Assembly: GCA_002718715.1 (NCBI GenBank)
Contig: PBFJ01000003.1
Location: 1 to 64,000, forward strand
Reading direction: 5' to 3'
Length of the DNA: 64,000 nucleotides
Source of the DNA: a bacterium
GTDB lineage: Bacteria; Patescibacteriota; Gracilibacteria; UBA1369; GCA-2718715
The notes under the pieces were generated by a model. That model searched no databases. It had not been told where the DNA came from and saw only the letters and a list, made by a program, of their open reading frames with translations. The position numbers and the translations under genes were made by a program. This document shows positions 1-10,355 of the stretch, piece after piece (within the stretch, counting starts at the first letter, position 1; every line of letters begins with the position of its first letter).

Positions 1-108
1 TGGCTGTGGGGCTGGACTTGCTTGAGCTGGCTGTGGGGCTGGACTTGCTTGAGCTGGCTGTGGGGCTGGTGCCGCTTGAGCTGGCTGTGGGGCTGGACTG
101 GTTTGAGC
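1..108. repeat. 27-bp tandem repeat, four copies seen
   Basis: Four consecutive 27-bp units start at 1, 28, 55 and 82; each begins tggctgtggggctgg. The first two are identical and the others differ at a few positions. The unit length is a multiple of three, and on the minus strand it encodes the nine-residue SPAPQPAQA repeat. The array reaches the left edge, so the copy number is a minimum. Confidence 0.9.
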
Positions 109-246
109 TGGACTCGAAGAAGAAACAGCGGATTGACTATCGCCTGTAGCATTATTTTGATTGGAAGAATTAGAACTGTCCTGTCCTGCATTACTTCCTC
201 CTGATGGAAAAAGTGGTGGTGGTGTAGGTTTTGTATTTTCAGTCAT
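1..246 (-). CDS. Pro/Ala/Gln/Ser-rich repeat protein, N-terminal part
   Basis: This is an open frame on the minus strand that begins at ATG 246-244 and runs off the left edge, so only 82 codons are visible. It is missing from the ORF track because its stop lies outside the window; the plus-strand ORF at 22-204 is its shadow. The start has a good AAGGA ribosome site a few bases upstream. The protein begins MTENTKPTPPPLFPSGG, continues with a Ser/Asn/Gln-rich low-complexity stretch, then enters 9-residue repeats of the form SPAPQPAQA. No signal peptide or membrane segment is visible in this part. Such regions usually act as flexible linkers, but the functional domain would lie beyond the edge, so no function is assigned. 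Confidence 0.7.
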   Translation of the reverse strand, partial: MTENTKPTPPPLFPSGGSNAGQDSSNSSNQNNATGDSQSAVSSSSPAQTSPAPQPAQAAPAPQPAQASPAPQPAQASPAPQP

Positions 247-442
247 ACCTGTCCTTATTTTTTTTAATTACTCTTATAATAACATAAATCAAGCTAAAAA
301 GCCAGTTTCATAGGGGTTTTTTTTCTTGTTTTAGCATTTTTTTTAGTATAATACTGTTTACGTATTTGATTTTGTTTTTTGATTTAAGTCAAATCCTTTT
401 TTTTGACAAGAATTTTAAAAATCAATAAATTAAATCTTAATG

Positions 443-451
443 TGCTATAAC
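443..451 (+). promoter_or_regulatory. Possible extended -10 element for tdk
   Basis: TGTGCTATAAC contains a TATAAC hexamer with an upstream TG, ending 10 bp before the tdk ATG. There is no Shine-Dalgarno sequence between it and the start codon, so the message could be nearly leaderless. A TTGACA at 403-408 is too far away to pair with this box, but it could pair with a weaker box near 426. Confidence 0.35.
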
Positions 452-461
452 CCCTAAAAAA

Positions 462-1124
462 ATGATTTACCAGCCAGAATCCACAATAAACCCAGAGAGA
501 TTAAGGCCTTTACAAAGAGGTATAACAGTTTACACCGGGCCAATGTATAGTGGAAAAACTACAGCATTATTAAGAACTCTGGAAAGATATACTATAGCTG
601 GAATCAATAGCATTTTATTCAGCCCAGCAAAAGATGATAGATATTCCGATAGCGAAGTTGTGACTCATAGTAAAAAATCACACCCTGCAGTTAAAATTAA
701 CAACGCCGAGGAAATCTTTAGTTATCTTGACTCTGAAACCCAAGAACCTTTCGTTATTGGAATTGATGAAGCTATGATGTTTGACTCAAGCTTAATTAAC
801 GTTTGCTCTAACCTTAGAAGATTAGGTTACCCTGTTTTCTTATCGTGTTGTGACATGGATGTTTTTCTTAATCCATTTAAGCTAAAAGACTGGGAAGAAG
901 GTGTAAATGAGAGTACGATTGGAGACTTATTAGCAATCGCAAATAATGTAGTTAAAGTAACTGCAATTTGTAGATTCAATGAAAATGGGCATATATGTGG
1001 AAACGAAGCTAGTTACACCAGGTTAAAAGAAGGTATAGATGAAGCTGAATTCTTAAAAGGTGTTGTTGTTGGATCAGATGTATACGAAGCAGTTTGTGAC
1101 TTACATCATCCTTTTATAAAGTAA
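462..1124 (+). CDS. tdk: Thymidine kinase (type II)
   Basis: This enzyme phosphorylates thymidine to dTMP in the salvage route, using ATP. The P-loop GPMYSGKT lies at residues 26-33. DEAMMFD at 102-108 corresponds to the family DEAQFF box and keeps the catalytic Glu, with Met in place of Gln. Near the C-terminus, paired cysteines (ICRF...ICGN) and a final VCDLHH form the lid and zinc site. The length of 220 aa is normal plus a short N-terminal extension. It stands alone between AT-rich gaps. With thyA and folA at 22 kb the cell appears able both to salvage and to make thymidylate. The family assignment is secure. Confidence 0.93.
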   Translation: MIYQPESTINPERLRPLQRGITVYTGPMYSGKTTALLRTLERYTIAGINSILFSPAKDDRYSDSEVVTHSKKSHPAVKINNAEEIFSYLDSETQEPFVIGIDEAMMFDSSLINVCSNLRRLGYPVFLSCCDMDVFLNPFKLKDWEEGVNESTIGDLLAIANNVVKVTAICRFNENGHICGNEASYTRLKEGIDEAEFLKGVVVGSDVYEAVCDLHHPFIK

Positions 1125-1129
1125 CAAAC

Positions 1130-1158
1130 TTGACATATTTTGATTTTTGATATATATT
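1130..1158 (+). promoter_or_regulatory. Sigma70-type promoter upstream of comF
   Basis: TTGACA (1130-1135), a 17-bp spacer and TATATT (1153-1158) form a near-consensus promoter. It sits immediately after the tdk stop and about 80 bp before the comF start, so the comF-glycosyltransferase-dnaX run can be transcribed separately from tdk. Confidence 0.6.
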
Positions 1159-1240
1159 TACAAAAAAATAATATTTTGTTAATAAAATTTTAACTTTTAT
1201 TTAACATTATATATTAGATTATTTGTATCTAGTTTGAAAA

Positions 1241-1891
1241 ATGATAAAAAAGAAAACATGTCTAGTTTGCGGAGTTGAATGCAGCGAAACATACTGCTTA
1301 GATTGCTTATCTAAGATTCATGATCTGATTGATCCAAAAATTAAAGATTTCAATAATTCCAACTTTGATTTCTTGATTTATTGTACTAACTACCTGAAAA
1401 TAAAAAAATATTTCAAGCTAATGAAATACGAAAAAAGATTAGATTTAATTGAATTTTTTATCAACTGTCTTACCTTTAAATTGTCTATTTCTAAAAAATC
1501 AGTTATCACCTATATTCCATCTAATATGAAAAATAGATTCAATAAAGGTTATGATTTTAGTGAAGAAATTGCAAAGAAATTTGCGGAATTAAATAATATT
1601 CCAATGTATAAACTTATTAAAAATAATTTATTCAGCAAAGAAAGTAAGTCTATGTCAAAAAAAGACAGGTTAAGCATTTCTGAACAAAAACTTTCTATAG
1701 ACGAGAGATCTGTAAGTGAATTGGATATTCAGGTTATCTATGTTTTTGATGATGTTTATACAACTGGAAGCACTATGAATAAAGCATGTGAATTATTAGC
1801 AGATAAATATCCTGGAGCAAATATTGTGGCAGTATGTCTTGCCAAAAGCAGCTCTCCTATTTGCTATCTAAATCAATTAGATGTAAATTAA
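1241..1891 (+). CDS. comF: ComF family phosphoribosyltransferase-like protein
   Basis: ComF proteins are cytoplasmic factors needed for natural DNA uptake in several bacteria. They combine a small zinc finger with a phosphoribosyltransferase fold. Here cysteines 7, 10, 19 and 22 can form the finger (C14 is an additional cysteine). FDDVYTTGST at about 169-178 is the PRPP-binding signature. The central YIPSNMKNRFNKGYDFSEEIAK matches the ComF region usually written P...R...RGfNq. The length of 216 aa is typical. It is followed after 21 bp by a glycosyltransferase and then dnaX. Other competence genes in the window (dprA, recA, pilB, pseudopilins) support a role in DNA uptake, though this is inferred. 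Confidence 0.85.
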   Translation: MIKKKTCLVCGVECSETYCLDCLSKIHDLIDPKIKDFNNSNFDFLIYCTNYLKIKKYFKLMKYEKRLDLIEFFINCLTFKLSISKKSVITYIPSNMKNRFNKGYDFSEEIAKKFAELNNIPMYKLIKNNLFSKESKSMSKKDRLSISEQKLSIDERSVSELDIQVIYVFDDVYTTGSTMNKACELLADKYPGANIVAVCLAKSSSPICYLNQLDVN

Positions 1892-1912
1892 TCTTGATAT
1901 TTATTTATTAAG

Positions 1913-3034
1913 ATGAAAGTAGCGATAATTCATGAGTACTTAGTTAAAATGGGTGGGGCAGAAAAAGTTCTTGAAGATGTACACTCTTTATTTAAAGATG
2001 CTGATATTTTTTGCTTAGTTCAAGATACTTCTTTTAAAGATCTTAAGATCAGTTATTCTAGAGTTAAGAGTTTAACCAGTAAATTTCCGAAGTTTATTTT
2101 AAAAAGATACCAAAATTTAGCTTTTTTGTACCCTTATTTAATAGAGGATTTAGATTTAAGTGATTACGATCTAGTAATTAGCCTTAATAACTCTTTTTCC
2201 CATGGAGTAATTACAAACCAAGACACATTGCATATTAATTACTATCACTCCCCTATGAGATTTATTTGGGACTATTATCACAAATACCCTAAAGACTTAG
2301 AACTTGGTTTATTTAAGAGTCTTATTTGGAAATTAATTTCTTTAAAATTGAGAATCTGGGATTTTACAGCATCCAAAAGAGCTGATAGCCGAATTTGCAT
2401 TAGCCAAGAGATTAAAAAAAGAATCAAAAAATACTACAAACTAGATGCTAAAGTTATTAATCCACCAGTTGACTTAAAGGGATTAAAACATAAAGACTCC
2501 GAAGATTATTACTTAATTATCTCAAGATTATCGAAATATAAAAATATTGATTTAGCAGTTAAGGCTTTTAATAAAAATGGTAAAAAATTACTTATTGCTG
2601 GTACCGGAAAAGAACTGGATAATCTGAAGAATTTAGCAAAAGAAAATATCGAATTTTTAGGATATGTAAGTAACGAAAGAAAACTTGATTTATTTTCTAG
2701 ATGTAAAGGTTTTATTTGCCTGGCTAGCGCGGAAGACTTTGGATTGACCCCAATTGAAGCAATGGCTTGTGGAAAGCCCGTTTTCGCCTATAAAAGTGGG
2801 GGAATAAAAGAAACAGTTGAAGATAAAGTAAATGGAATCTTATTTAAAGAACTTAGTGTTGAATGCTTTAACAAAAAGTTTAAAGAGTTTGAAAGATTTA
2901 TCTCTAAGCAATGGTCTAAAGATGTAAATATCCGACATGCTAAAAAGTTTTCGAAAGAAAGATTCCAGTTAGAATTTAAAGAATTTATATCCCAAGCTTA
3001 TAAAAAACATACGGGAAAAAATTTAAAAATTTAA
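1913..3034 (+). CDS. Glycosyltransferase, GT4 family
   Basis: This retaining glycosyltransferase of the GT-B fold probably adds a sugar to a cell-surface glycan or lipid carrier. The N-terminus MKVAIIHEYLVKMGGAEKV is the usual nucleotide-sugar-transferase Rossmann start with the GGAEKV loop. The donor-binding signature is ASAEDFGLTPIEAMACGKPV at about 272-291, containing the E-x7-E pair. A second Rossmann strand, YYLIISRLSKYKNIDLAV, precedes it. The length of 373 aa is normal. No membrane segment is evident. Acceptor and donor cannot be read from the sequence. It lies between comF and dnaX on the same strand, which looks like a convenience grouping, not a pathway. Confidence 0.85.
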   Translation: MKVAIIHEYLVKMGGAEKVLEDVHSLFKDADIFCLVQDTSFKDLKISYSRVKSLTSKFPKFILKRYQNLAFLYPYLIEDLDLSDYDLVISLNNSFSHGVITNQDTLHINYYHSPMRFIWDYYHKYPKDLELGLFKSLIWKLISLKLRIWDFTASKRADSRICISQEIKKRIKKYYKLDAKVINPPVDLKGLKHKDSEDYYLIISRLSKYKNIDLAVKAFNKNGKKLLIAGTGKELDNLKNLAKENIEFLGYVSNERKLDLFSRCKGFICLASAEDFGLTPIEAMACGKPVFAYKSGGIKETVEDKVNGILFKELSVECFNKKFKEFERFISKQWSKDVNIRHAKKFSKERFQLEFKEFISQAYKKHTGKNLKI

Positions 3035-3087
3035 AAATCTGAATTGAAATTTTACTCCTAAAATGGCAGAATTGAAAAAAAATATTT

Positions 3088-4944
3088 ATGAACTTATATC
3101 AAAAATACCGTCCTTCTAGCTTTAAAGGTTTAGTTGCTCAAGAACATGTGAAATTGACTTTGCAAAATGCCTTAAAGAAAAATATGCTAACTCATGCTTA
3201 TTTATTTTGTGGACCAAGAGGAACTGGTAAAACATCTACTGCTAGGCTTTTAGCTAAGGCTATAAACTGTGAAAATTTAGATCCTAAATCATTTGAGCCA
3301 TGTAATAAATGTGACGTATGTACTCAGATCAATAATGGATCATTGGTAGATTTAATTGAAATTGATGCAGCTTCTAATCGTGGGGTAGATGAAATTCGTG
3401 ACCTAAGAGAATCTGTTAAATTTGCACCAAGCCAAAGTAAAAATAAAGTCTATATTATAGATGAAGTTCATATGTTAACCAAAGAAGCATTTAATGCTTT
3501 ATTGAAAACTTTAGAAGAACCACCGAAAAATGTTTATTTTATTTTAGCCACAACAGAACTGCATAAAATTCCAGATACAATTGTGTCTAGATGTCAAAGA
3601 TTTGGATTTAGAAGAATTAACATAGAAGATATTTCAAATCATTTAGCCTACATATGCAAGGAAGAAAAAGTTAAAGCCGATCAAAAAGCTTTAGATAAGG
3701 TATCGCTAAGATCAGAAGGGTGCATGCGTGATGCCTTAAGTTTACTAGATCAACTTATTAGTTACGGAGATGTAACTTTAGATAACTTAAATCAAATCCT
3801 TGGATCTAGCCAAAATGATAGTGTAAATGATTTTGTGGATAATTTAATCAATTCTAGAATCAGTGAAAATCTAGAAATTATCAACCAAGTTCATAAAGAT
3901 GGTGTTAACTTAGAGGAATTCTGTAAGTCTTTTATTGATTGCTTGCAAAGTAAAATGATTGAAAACATTAAGAACCAAGTAATTTGCCAAAAAATAATTA
4001 AAGTCTCAAAACATTGGATGCAAATTTATAATGAATTTAGACAAAGTAATAACCTTAAATTTGCCTTAGAAATAATATGTATTGATAACAATAAAATTTC
4101 GTTGGAATTAAAATCAGATACTAATTCTGTCGGCAATACAAGCTCTGGGATTGATGAAGGTAGAGTTCTTGAAATTGTTAATTCGAAGCTTAAAAATATT
4201 AAACTTGATAACAATCAACCTAAGACCACTAAAGACCAAGAATCAATCAATTTTGAGGATATTAAATTTGAATTACTTAGCTATATAGATAAAGAAATAT
4301 CTAAGAAGTCTAAAATGATAGCTTCTACGTCTAAAGAATCTGAATCGAGTGATAAAATGAGCTCTAACCTTAAGAAAGCAATTGAAGTTTCTAATTCTCT
4401 CCAACCAGAAGAAGAAGAAAACCTATTAAATATTGAACCTGACTGTAACTTTAAGATCACTGAACTTAAGCGAAGCTGGAAAAAGATTGTTAAAAAAGCA
4501 CCTATTCCAAAACTCACTAGACTTTTAAATGAAGCTTCAATTGAAAAAGTTGAAGAAAATTTATACTTAGTATATTCCGCTAATTTTTTTTTAGAACAGA
4601 TTCAAAATCCGGAATATATAAGAGTTGTTGAAAAACTTTTGTATGAACATAATTATGCTGTTCGAATTAAAACTATCTCAAAAAAAGATTGGGTTTCCAA
4701 AACTCTTTCTTCTAGCTCTTCAAGGCCGAGTACCAAAACTAATTCATCGGCTGTTGCAAGTAAAGAAACTAAAACTGTTAACCAGGTAAAAGAAGTTAAA
4801 ACTATTGAACCGATTATTGAGCAAGCTGATAAACCTACACCTAAAAAGGTAAAAGACACCGGGAGCATACCTTTGCCTGAGCCAACTGTTGACCTAAATG
4901 AGGAAGCAGATTTTAATTTAGAAGACTTATTTGATGCGGAATAA
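3088..4944 (+). CDS. dnaX: DNA polymerase III subunit gamma/tau
   Basis: This is the ATPase of the clamp-loader complex, which loads the beta clamp and, through tau, couples polymerase cores. Walker A is GPRGTGKTSTAR at 42-53. The four zinc-binding cysteines are C61, C72, C75 and C78, and the Walker B/sensor region is IIDEVHMLTKEAFNALLKTLEEPP at about 125-148. The first 350 residues are well conserved. A Lys/Glu/Ser-rich linker follows, then a tau-type domain around 460-540 and a low-complexity acidic tail. The length of 618 aa is standard for full tau. An A7-G run near 4680 could allow slippage, but nothing else supports programmed frameshifting. It converges on ligA, with a 21-bp gap. Confidence 0.95.
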   Translation: MNLYQKYRPSSFKGLVAQEHVKLTLQNALKKNMLTHAYLFCGPRGTGKTSTARLLAKAINCENLDPKSFEPCNKCDVCTQINNGSLVDLIEIDAASNRGVDEIRDLRESVKFAPSQSKNKVYIIDEVHMLTKEAFNALLKTLEEPPKNVYFILATTELHKIPDTIVSRCQRFGFRRINIEDISNHLAYICKEEKVKADQKALDKVSLRSEGCMRDALSLLDQLISYGDVTLDNLNQILGSSQNDSVNDFVDNLINSRISENLEIINQVHKDGVNLEEFCKSFIDCLQSKMIENIKNQVICQKIIKVSKHWMQIYNEFRQSNNLKFALEIICIDNNKISLELKSDTNSVGNTSSGIDEGRVLEIVNSKLKNIKLDNNQPKTTKDQESINFEDIKFELLSYIDKEISKKSKMIASTSKESESSDKMSSNLKKAIEVSNSLQPEEEENLLNIEPDCNFKITELKRSWKKIVKKAPIPKLTRLLNEASIEKVEENLYLVYSANFFLEQIQNPEYIRVVEKLLYEHNYAVRIKTISKKDWVSKTLSSSSSRPSTKTNSSAVASKETKTVNQVKEVKTIEPIIEQADKPTPKKVKDTGSIPLPEPTVDLNEEADFNLEDLFDAE

Positions 4945-4965
4945 TGATTGAGAATAATAGAATTT

Positions 4966-7056
<2,091 letters not shown>

Positions 7057-7058
7057 TT

Positions 7059-7481
7059 ATGCCTCAAATTCATGAACCAGGAAACAAAGATAATGATACA
7101 AAAATTCTACCTGTTGATAGTGATGTACAGGAAATGGTTAATACTCCCCCAGTTGACCCGGATGGATTTACAAAAGAGGAGGAAGATTTTTTAAGGATGA
7201 TTATGATGATGATTTCCGATAATCGATTAAATCCTTTACAACCAAGTAGCTTAATAAACCAAGTGATTTATGAGCAAGCTTCGCAAGAAGCTCAAGGAAA
7301 AGCAGACTTGACAAGTATTAGCTTTTGCGCTAGAATTAGGGATATACAAAATTTATATGAATTTTCTGGTGGAGAAGCTTTGTATGTAAAACCAACATAT
7401 CAAATTAAAAACTTAGTTATGGACTTGAAATACAGAAAAGAACAGTTCGAAAACAAGTATGGAGATATGTTCCTAATCTAA
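7059..7481 (+). CDS. Hypothetical protein, 140 aa
   Basis: I do not recognise this protein. It starts with a polar, Pro- and Asp-rich segment (to about residue 40), followed by an amphipathic helical region containing the Met-rich run DFLRMIMMMISD, and ends with a Lys/Glu-rich helix. There is no signal peptide and no convincing membrane helix. It is preceded by a strong promoter and followed after 26 bp by the transglycosylase-like gene at 7508, so the two are probably co-transcribed. Codon use and base composition match the neighbours. Confidence 0.6.
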   Translation: MPQIHEPGNKDNDTKILPVDSDVQEMVNTPPVDPDGFTKEEEDFLRMIMMMISDNRLNPLQPSSLINQVIYEQASQEAQGKADLTSISFCARIRDIQNLYEFSGGEALYVKPTYQIKNLVMDLKYRKEQFENKYGDMFLI

Positions 7482-7507
7482 ATATATTAAAATTTTAACC
7501 CAAAAAT

Positions 7508-8929
7508 ATGAATAATTCAAACAGACAAGCTCCTCAAGATAATTCTAGAACTGAAAGTACGGAAGCTCAAACTCAAGTTAATTCAGAACAATTGCAAACA
7601 ACAGCAACTAACGAACAAAAAAATCAGGCGACTGCTTTGACTCAACAATACATATCTGAGAATATTGAAACATCAGATATGACAAGACATGACTTAGATG
7701 TTCTAAATGAAGACGTTTTTAAAGAAATATTAACAAGACTTGTTGGGGGGGGAATTGCTGGGCAAATTGCAACATCAATGTATGATATGTTTTACGAGGC
7801 AGAAATCATAGAAGATTTCAATGCTCCAAGACATGAATTAACTGAGGAAGACCATAGAGTTATAAATGAATCAGGTGACTATTCATCTTCACAAAGTTTA
7901 AATCCAGCCTTGAGCCTTAACTCAGAAAACACTACCCCTGGTCAATTAATGCAAAATGTAGAAACGACAGGTGCAGGCCCAGCAGGACTTGGACATTTGA
8001 AAAACTCAGGTAGAATAAGGCAAAGCTTTCCTGGAATAATGATGGACGGATCTGGAAACGAAAGAGTGATTAATTCAAACTTTGCAAGAAGCATTTTAGA
8101 GGGAACTCCACTTACCTGGGAAAGACTGCAAAGGATATGTGAAGCAAGTGCTTTTCGATATAAACCCCATCAACAACTTTACTACTTGCCTTCAGCTCTT
8201 ACTATTGCAAAAGTTCTAAAAGAAAGAGGTTATACTGGAGAGAATTTTATGTTTTTGTTTAAGTTAGGTTTGTCAGTTGCTTACAAAGAAACTGCAGCTG
8301 GAGGGTATGGGATTTACAATCCAGGAGATGGAGCTGTTGGTCTTACTCAGTTCATTAGGTCTACAAGAGAAAGCATGTTCTTCCAATTACCTGAGAGGGA
8401 AAGAGCTCAATATACAGAGTTAAACGAAGCTGCGAATAACGCAAAAAGCATGCTAAAACAAAGAGGTAGATACTATCTTGATAAGCAAAATAACGAAAGA
8501 AGAACTGGAAAATATACAAATCCTGATTTTTTAAGATATAGTAATTTACTTACAGGATACATGCTACACTCACCAACTTTATCAACAAGATTGATGTTAG
8601 ACTTATTATTAAAAAACTCTAGGGTTGTTTCTAGATCTGGTATTGCTTTTGGTACCCCAGAACATGCCAAATATTGCTGGTTTGCCTATAATGTGGGGGC
8701 AGGAAGGATTGCAAAGGCAATTGAATTTGACAGAAGATTCCCTAATCCTAAGCAAAATGAAAGAGAAGCTCGAGCTTGGCTTGAAGCAAACGGTATAACG
8801 AAAGAAGGAATCCAAGATAGATTTATTAAAAAGGTAGGAAGTTATAAAACTAAGAGAGGTAAAACTGCTTACAAAGGAAGATCCGTTGTTGAAAATCTTT
8901 TCAAAGAGCTTACATCACTTCTTGGTTAA
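7508..8929 (+). CDS. Lytic-transglycosylase-like (SLT/lysozyme fold) protein
   Basis: The C-terminal half carries the hallmarks of a soluble-lytic-transglycosylase fold. The probable catalytic Glu is E261 in AYKETAAGGYG. It is followed by GAVGLTQF at about 275-282, which matches the family GxxGLMQ box. AYNVGAGRIAKAI at about 392-404 matches the AYNaGpG motif. Such enzymes cleave the MurNAc-GlcNAc bond of peptidoglycan. The N-terminal 150 residues are Gln/Asn/Thr-rich and low in complexity. No signal peptide is visible at the chosen ATG, so export is unexplained; the protein may use another route or be carried in a particle. Its neighbours are two unknown genes and, downstream on the opposite strand, a sortase. 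Confidence 0.7.
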   Translation: MNNSNRQAPQDNSRTESTEAQTQVNSEQLQTTATNEQKNQATALTQQYISENIETSDMTRHDLDVLNEDVFKEILTRLVGGGIAGQIATSMYDMFYEAEIIEDFNAPRHELTEEDHRVINESGDYSSSQSLNPALSLNSENTTPGQLMQNVETTGAGPAGLGHLKNSGRIRQSFPGIMMDGSGNERVINSNFARSILEGTPLTWERLQRICEASAFRYKPHQQLYYLPSALTIAKVLKERGYTGENFMFLFKLGLSVAYKETAAGGYGIYNPGDGAVGLTQFIRSTRESMFFQLPERERAQYTELNEAANNAKSMLKQRGRYYLDKQNNERRTGKYTNPDFLRYSNLLTGYMLHSPTLSTRLMLDLLLKNSRVVSRSGIAFGTPEHAKYCWFAYNVGAGRIAKAIEFDRRFPNPKQNEREARAWLEANGITKEGIQDRFIKKVGSYKTKRGKTAYKGRSVVENLFKELTSLLG

Positions 8930-8986
8930 CAACTTGTCTATTGAAATATTCTAGTATATTCTAAGAGAAAAAAATTTAAGAAAAAT

Positions 8987-9355
8987 ATGAATAAAAAATT
9001 TGAGATACCAAAGGTCGTTAAGGATAGTTATCCAAAATTAGTAAATTTAATTTTGGAAGCTAAGTCTATGAATGATGAAGAAAAACAGTACTGGTTTAGA
9101 ATACTACCGGTAGTTCAAAAAAATCATGTTAAAAAACTTTTTAAAATTTTAATTACAGAAAAAAGAGAACTTGAAAAAATTGATATGGAGTACAAGCAAA
9201 ACTTACAAAAACTTCAAAATTCAAGACAAGATTTCAAAATGGATTCCATAAAGAAAAAAGCTGAAAGTCGTAAAAAAATAGAAGCTGAGCACGAGAAAAA
9301 CGAAGAACTCTTAGAGGCAGAAATTCTAAAAGAAATAGAGTCCATGCATGATTAA
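8987..9355 (+). CDS. Hypothetical coiled-coil protein, 122 aa
   Basis: I cannot assign this protein to a family. The first 50 residues contain a compact hydrophobic/aromatic region (EEKQYWFRILPVVQKNHV). The rest is an uninterrupted Lys/Glu-rich helix with heptad character, likely a coiled coil. There is no signal peptide or membrane segment. It follows the transglycosylase-like gene by 57 bp on the same strand. The gap contains an AT-rich stretch with a possible -10 (GTATATTCT), so it may be either third in the operon or independently transcribed. Its stop lies 13 bp from the end of the convergent sortase gene. Confidence 0.55.
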   Translation: MNKKFEIPKVVKDSYPKLVNLILEAKSMNDEEKQYWFRILPVVQKNHVKKLFKILITEKRELEKIDMEYKQNLQKLQNSRQDFKMDSIKKKAESRKKIEAEHEKNEELLEAEILKEIESMHD

Positions 9356-9368
9356 AACTAAAATTTAT

Positions 9369-10262
9369 TTAAATTTCAACTGGAACGGCTGATACTATCA
9401 GTCGTTTTATATTTGTTCCGAGTGGAGTACATGTTATCAAGGTAAGTCGGTTATCACCCATATCAGCTAAAACTTCTATATCTTCAGGGTAAACACTTTG
9501 GATATCAGTGACTTTGTAAACGTATTTTCTTTGGTTGTGATAAACGTATATTATATCATCAAGCTTTGAATTGTGAAGCACTGCAAAGACATCTTTGTAT
9601 CTTCCAATGCTCCATGGATAATAAGAAGAGTGTCCTGTGACTACAAAGTTCCCTGAAAGATTTGGACTTGGTGTCCCAGGATAATGAATTACACCGTCTT
9701 GAAGAGAGTTTTGAATATCTTTTTCTAGATTATCCCAGTCTCTTAAAAAGAGATTGTTTTTAGGTACTTCTTTAATGGGAACATTAATATTTAAGCTTGG
9801 AATGATAATTCGAAAATCGGTTGGTACTACTTCAAAATCATAAAGTGGAATTGATTGAGTTTGATTTGACCCTTCAATGAATGACTCCTTTAAGGGCTCT
9901 TGTCTGGCTTTAAAAGCTGTGGTCTGCAGAGAGTTTTCTATATTAAAAACTTGCATGTATTTAACATGAATAAAATCTTTATAGGCAGAAAAATTAAGAA
10001 AAACTTGGGAAATTAAAAATATAAACAAGCTAGTGAAAAGAAATTTAAAATCTAAAAACCAAGGTTTTAATTCTTTTTTATGAATTTTTTTTGGAGGATT
10101 TTCTAGTTTAGATTTTAACTTTACATTTGCTAAAGATACCTTATGAGATGACAACTTATTTGATGTGAAAAAAGCATTTGGAGATTGTTTCTGTGTGAAA
10201 CTTTTACTTCTTGGTAGTTTTTTGTTTTTCTTTAAGTAATTATAAAAGCTATTGTCTTCCAA
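9369..10262 (-). CDS. Sortase family transpeptidase
   Basis: Sortases are membrane-anchored cysteine transpeptidases that cleave sorting signals and attach proteins to the cell wall or to each other. The catalytic His is H211 in VVTGHSSYYPW, the nucleophile is C278 in LTLITCTPLG, and the Arg is R287 in IKRLIV. All three are present in order. A basic cytoplasmic N-terminus of about 68 residues precedes a single membrane helix (about 72-90), giving an N-in, catalytic-domain-out topology. The N-terminal extension is longer than usual. It starts at TTG. The class looks closest to D/E-type sortases. No LPxTG-type substrate was seen in the window. Confidence 0.88.
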   Translation of the reverse strand: MEDNSFYNYLKKNKKLPRSKSFTQKQSPNAFFTSNKLSSHKVSLANVKLKSKLENPPKKIHKKELKPWFLDFKFLFTSLFIFLISQVFLNFSAYKDFIHVKYMQVFNIENSLQTTAFKARQEPLKESFIEGSNQTQSIPLYDFEVVPTDFRIIIPSLNINVPIKEVPKNNLFLRDWDNLEKDIQNSLQDGVIHYPGTPSPNLSGNFVVTGHSSYYPWSIGRYKDVFAVLHNSKLDDIIYVYHNQRKYVYKVTDIQSVYPEDIEVLADMGDNRLTLITCTPLGTNIKRLIVSAVPVEI

Positions 10263-10283
10263 ATTTTAAAATTAGTTGGACTC

Positions 10284-10292
10284 ATTATAACA
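10284..10292 (-). promoter_or_regulatory. Extended -10 of the sortase gene
   Basis: On the minus strand TGTTATAAT lies 21 bp before the TTG start of the sortase. No clear -35 is present at the usual distance, which fits an extended -10 promoter. Confidence 0.45.
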
Positions 10293-10355
10293 TATTAAAA
10301 AATAGCTTGTATATATTTCGATAAGTTTTACAATATAATTGTTTAATATATATTT

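Noticed and set aside
22-204. Plus-strand 60-aa ORF rich in Trp-Leu-Gly
   Set aside because: It is the antisense shadow of the 27-bp repeats that encode the Pro/Ala protein on the minus strand, which has a proper start and ribosome site.
4678-4690. A7-G run in dnaX as programmed frameshift site
   Set aside because: The run is common in such AT-rich genes, no stimulatory hairpin or internal Shine-Dalgarno was evident, and the full-length frame is intact.
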